A DNA stretch of 6,206 nt, taken from NCBI GenBank assembly GCA_029054965.1, contig JAIDEF010000359.1, forward strand, positions 1-6,206, read 5' to 3'. The DNA is from Eubacterium sp. (GTDB lineage Bacteria; Bacillota; Clostridia; Oscillospirales; Acutalibacteraceae). A program made the translations under genes and the position numbers. The notes beneath the pieces were generated by a model, which was not told where the DNA came from, did not search any database, and saw nothing but the letters and a program-made list of their open reading frames with translations. Shown here piece after piece: positions 5,710-6,206 of the stretch (position 1 is the first letter of the stretch; the number at the start of each line of letters is the position of its first letter).

Positions 5710-6206
5710 AACACTTTTCCTTTAATATATCAACAACCTCAATATCTCCATCGACAAGTATTTCAATAATTGAGTTTTTATTGATATATTTGTTATCCCA
5801 ATACCTTTCAGCAAGGGTTAGATTTTCTGTTTCTTTCAATTTGCCGTCAAAGCATTTTGTTGCATCACCATAAAACATATTACCATTAACTTTCAATTTT
5901 ACAATTTGAAAAGTCGGTCTGCCTAAGCCAACAAAATAATCAAACCATTTTTCAGCTTCTTCTAATGTTTCTGAAACATATAAGCAAGCCATTCTTGATG
6001 GATAATTAGGATATTTCTCAATTCTTACTTTTTCCAATGCAAGCTCTCTTAACGCCACAGAGGTGTGGTGCTCCAACTTAATATTTTTGTATTTCTCCGA
6101 ATTATTATAAATATCCTTAACTATATCAGATTTTTCATTTACTCTTTGCCAAACACCATTGTGATGATTTTCGTCAAAAATTATATGCTGTCCTATATGC
6201 ATAGAC
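5702..6206 (-). CDS. DUF2441-type protein, 5' end beyond the window
   Basis: An internal ATG at 6202 gives 166 residues, but the frame stays open to the window edge. The first residues (MHIGQHIIFDENHHNG) look like an interior segment of the family, and no ribosome site can be seen in the four remaining bases, so the gene probably begins upstream. Recognisable stretches, numbered from that ATG, are RELALEKVR (52-60), YPSRMACLYVSETLEEAEKW (67-86), GRPTFQIV (94-101), GDATKCFDG (112-120) and EILVDGDIEVVDI (147-159). These match my memory of DUF2441, a family without an assigned function. It is soluble, with no membrane segment. It heads, or lies within, the AT-rich minus-strand operon with the DUF3795-type, deaminase and kinase genes. 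Confidence 0.7.
   Translation of the reverse strand, partial: SMHIGQHIIFDENHHNGVWQRVNEKSDIVKDIYNNSEKYKNIKLEHHTSVALRELALEKVRIEKYPNYPSRMACLYVSETLEEAEKWFDYFVGLGRPTFQIVKLKVNGNMFYGDATKCFDGKLKETENLTLAERYWDNKYINKNSIIEILVDGDIEVVDILKEKCYV

Noticed and set aside
1..6206. tRNA, rRNA, CRISPR array, insertion-sequence ends
   Set aside because: I found no cloverleaf, no evenly spaced repeats, no transposase frame and no terminal inverted repeats. Intergenic space is too small for most of these.

Overview
The window looks like chromosome of a low-GC Firmicute, most likely a gut Clostridia/Oscillospiraceae-type (Ruminococcus-like) organism. The grounds are high A+T, GGAGG-type Shine-Dalgarno sites, a group II-style energy-coupling factor (ECF) module in the order ecfA1-ecfA2-ecfT, and tightly packed, overlapping genes. 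The genus is inference, because no rRNA or other taxonomic marker is present.

Left half (about 66-3950): a divergent ECF transporter locus. On the minus strand, ecfA1, ecfA2, ecfT and a class I SAM methyltransferase gene form one tightly packed operon (16-nt overlap, 4-nt ATGA overlap, then an 18-nt gap), closed by a rho-independent terminator at 66-95. On the plus strand, a lone gene encodes a small six-helix-type ECF S component of unassigned substrate. The two ATPases, EcfT and the S component together would make a complete vitamin/micronutrient importer. The methyltransferase may act on, or depend on, the imported substrate.

The divergent intergenic region (3160-3329) is the most striking part. 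It holds two copies of the GC palindrome CCCCCCTGGGGG, the only such tracts in this AT-rich window, with centres exactly 31 bp apart. Each copy sits directly against the -35 box of one of two back-to-back sigma-A-type promoters, so each centre falls at about -42 from the predicted transcription start. This reads as a regulator-controlled divergent promoter pair.

A bidirectional terminator (3902-3950) separates this locus from the right half (3949-6206). That half is a more AT-rich minus-strand operon of small accessory genes: a DUF2441-type protein running off the window edge, a 12-cysteine DUF3795-type protein, a small cytidine/blasticidin-type deaminase, and an aminoglycoside-phosphotransferase-fold kinase. 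The kinase gene is broken. A frameshift, probably a short deletion at about 4820, separates a well-initiated N-terminus (start at 4925) from the rest, so the long open frame starting at 4779 is a remnant lacking the ATP-binding lysine region. The set resembles a mobile or strain-variable resistance/detoxification cluster, but its function is not shown by the sequence.
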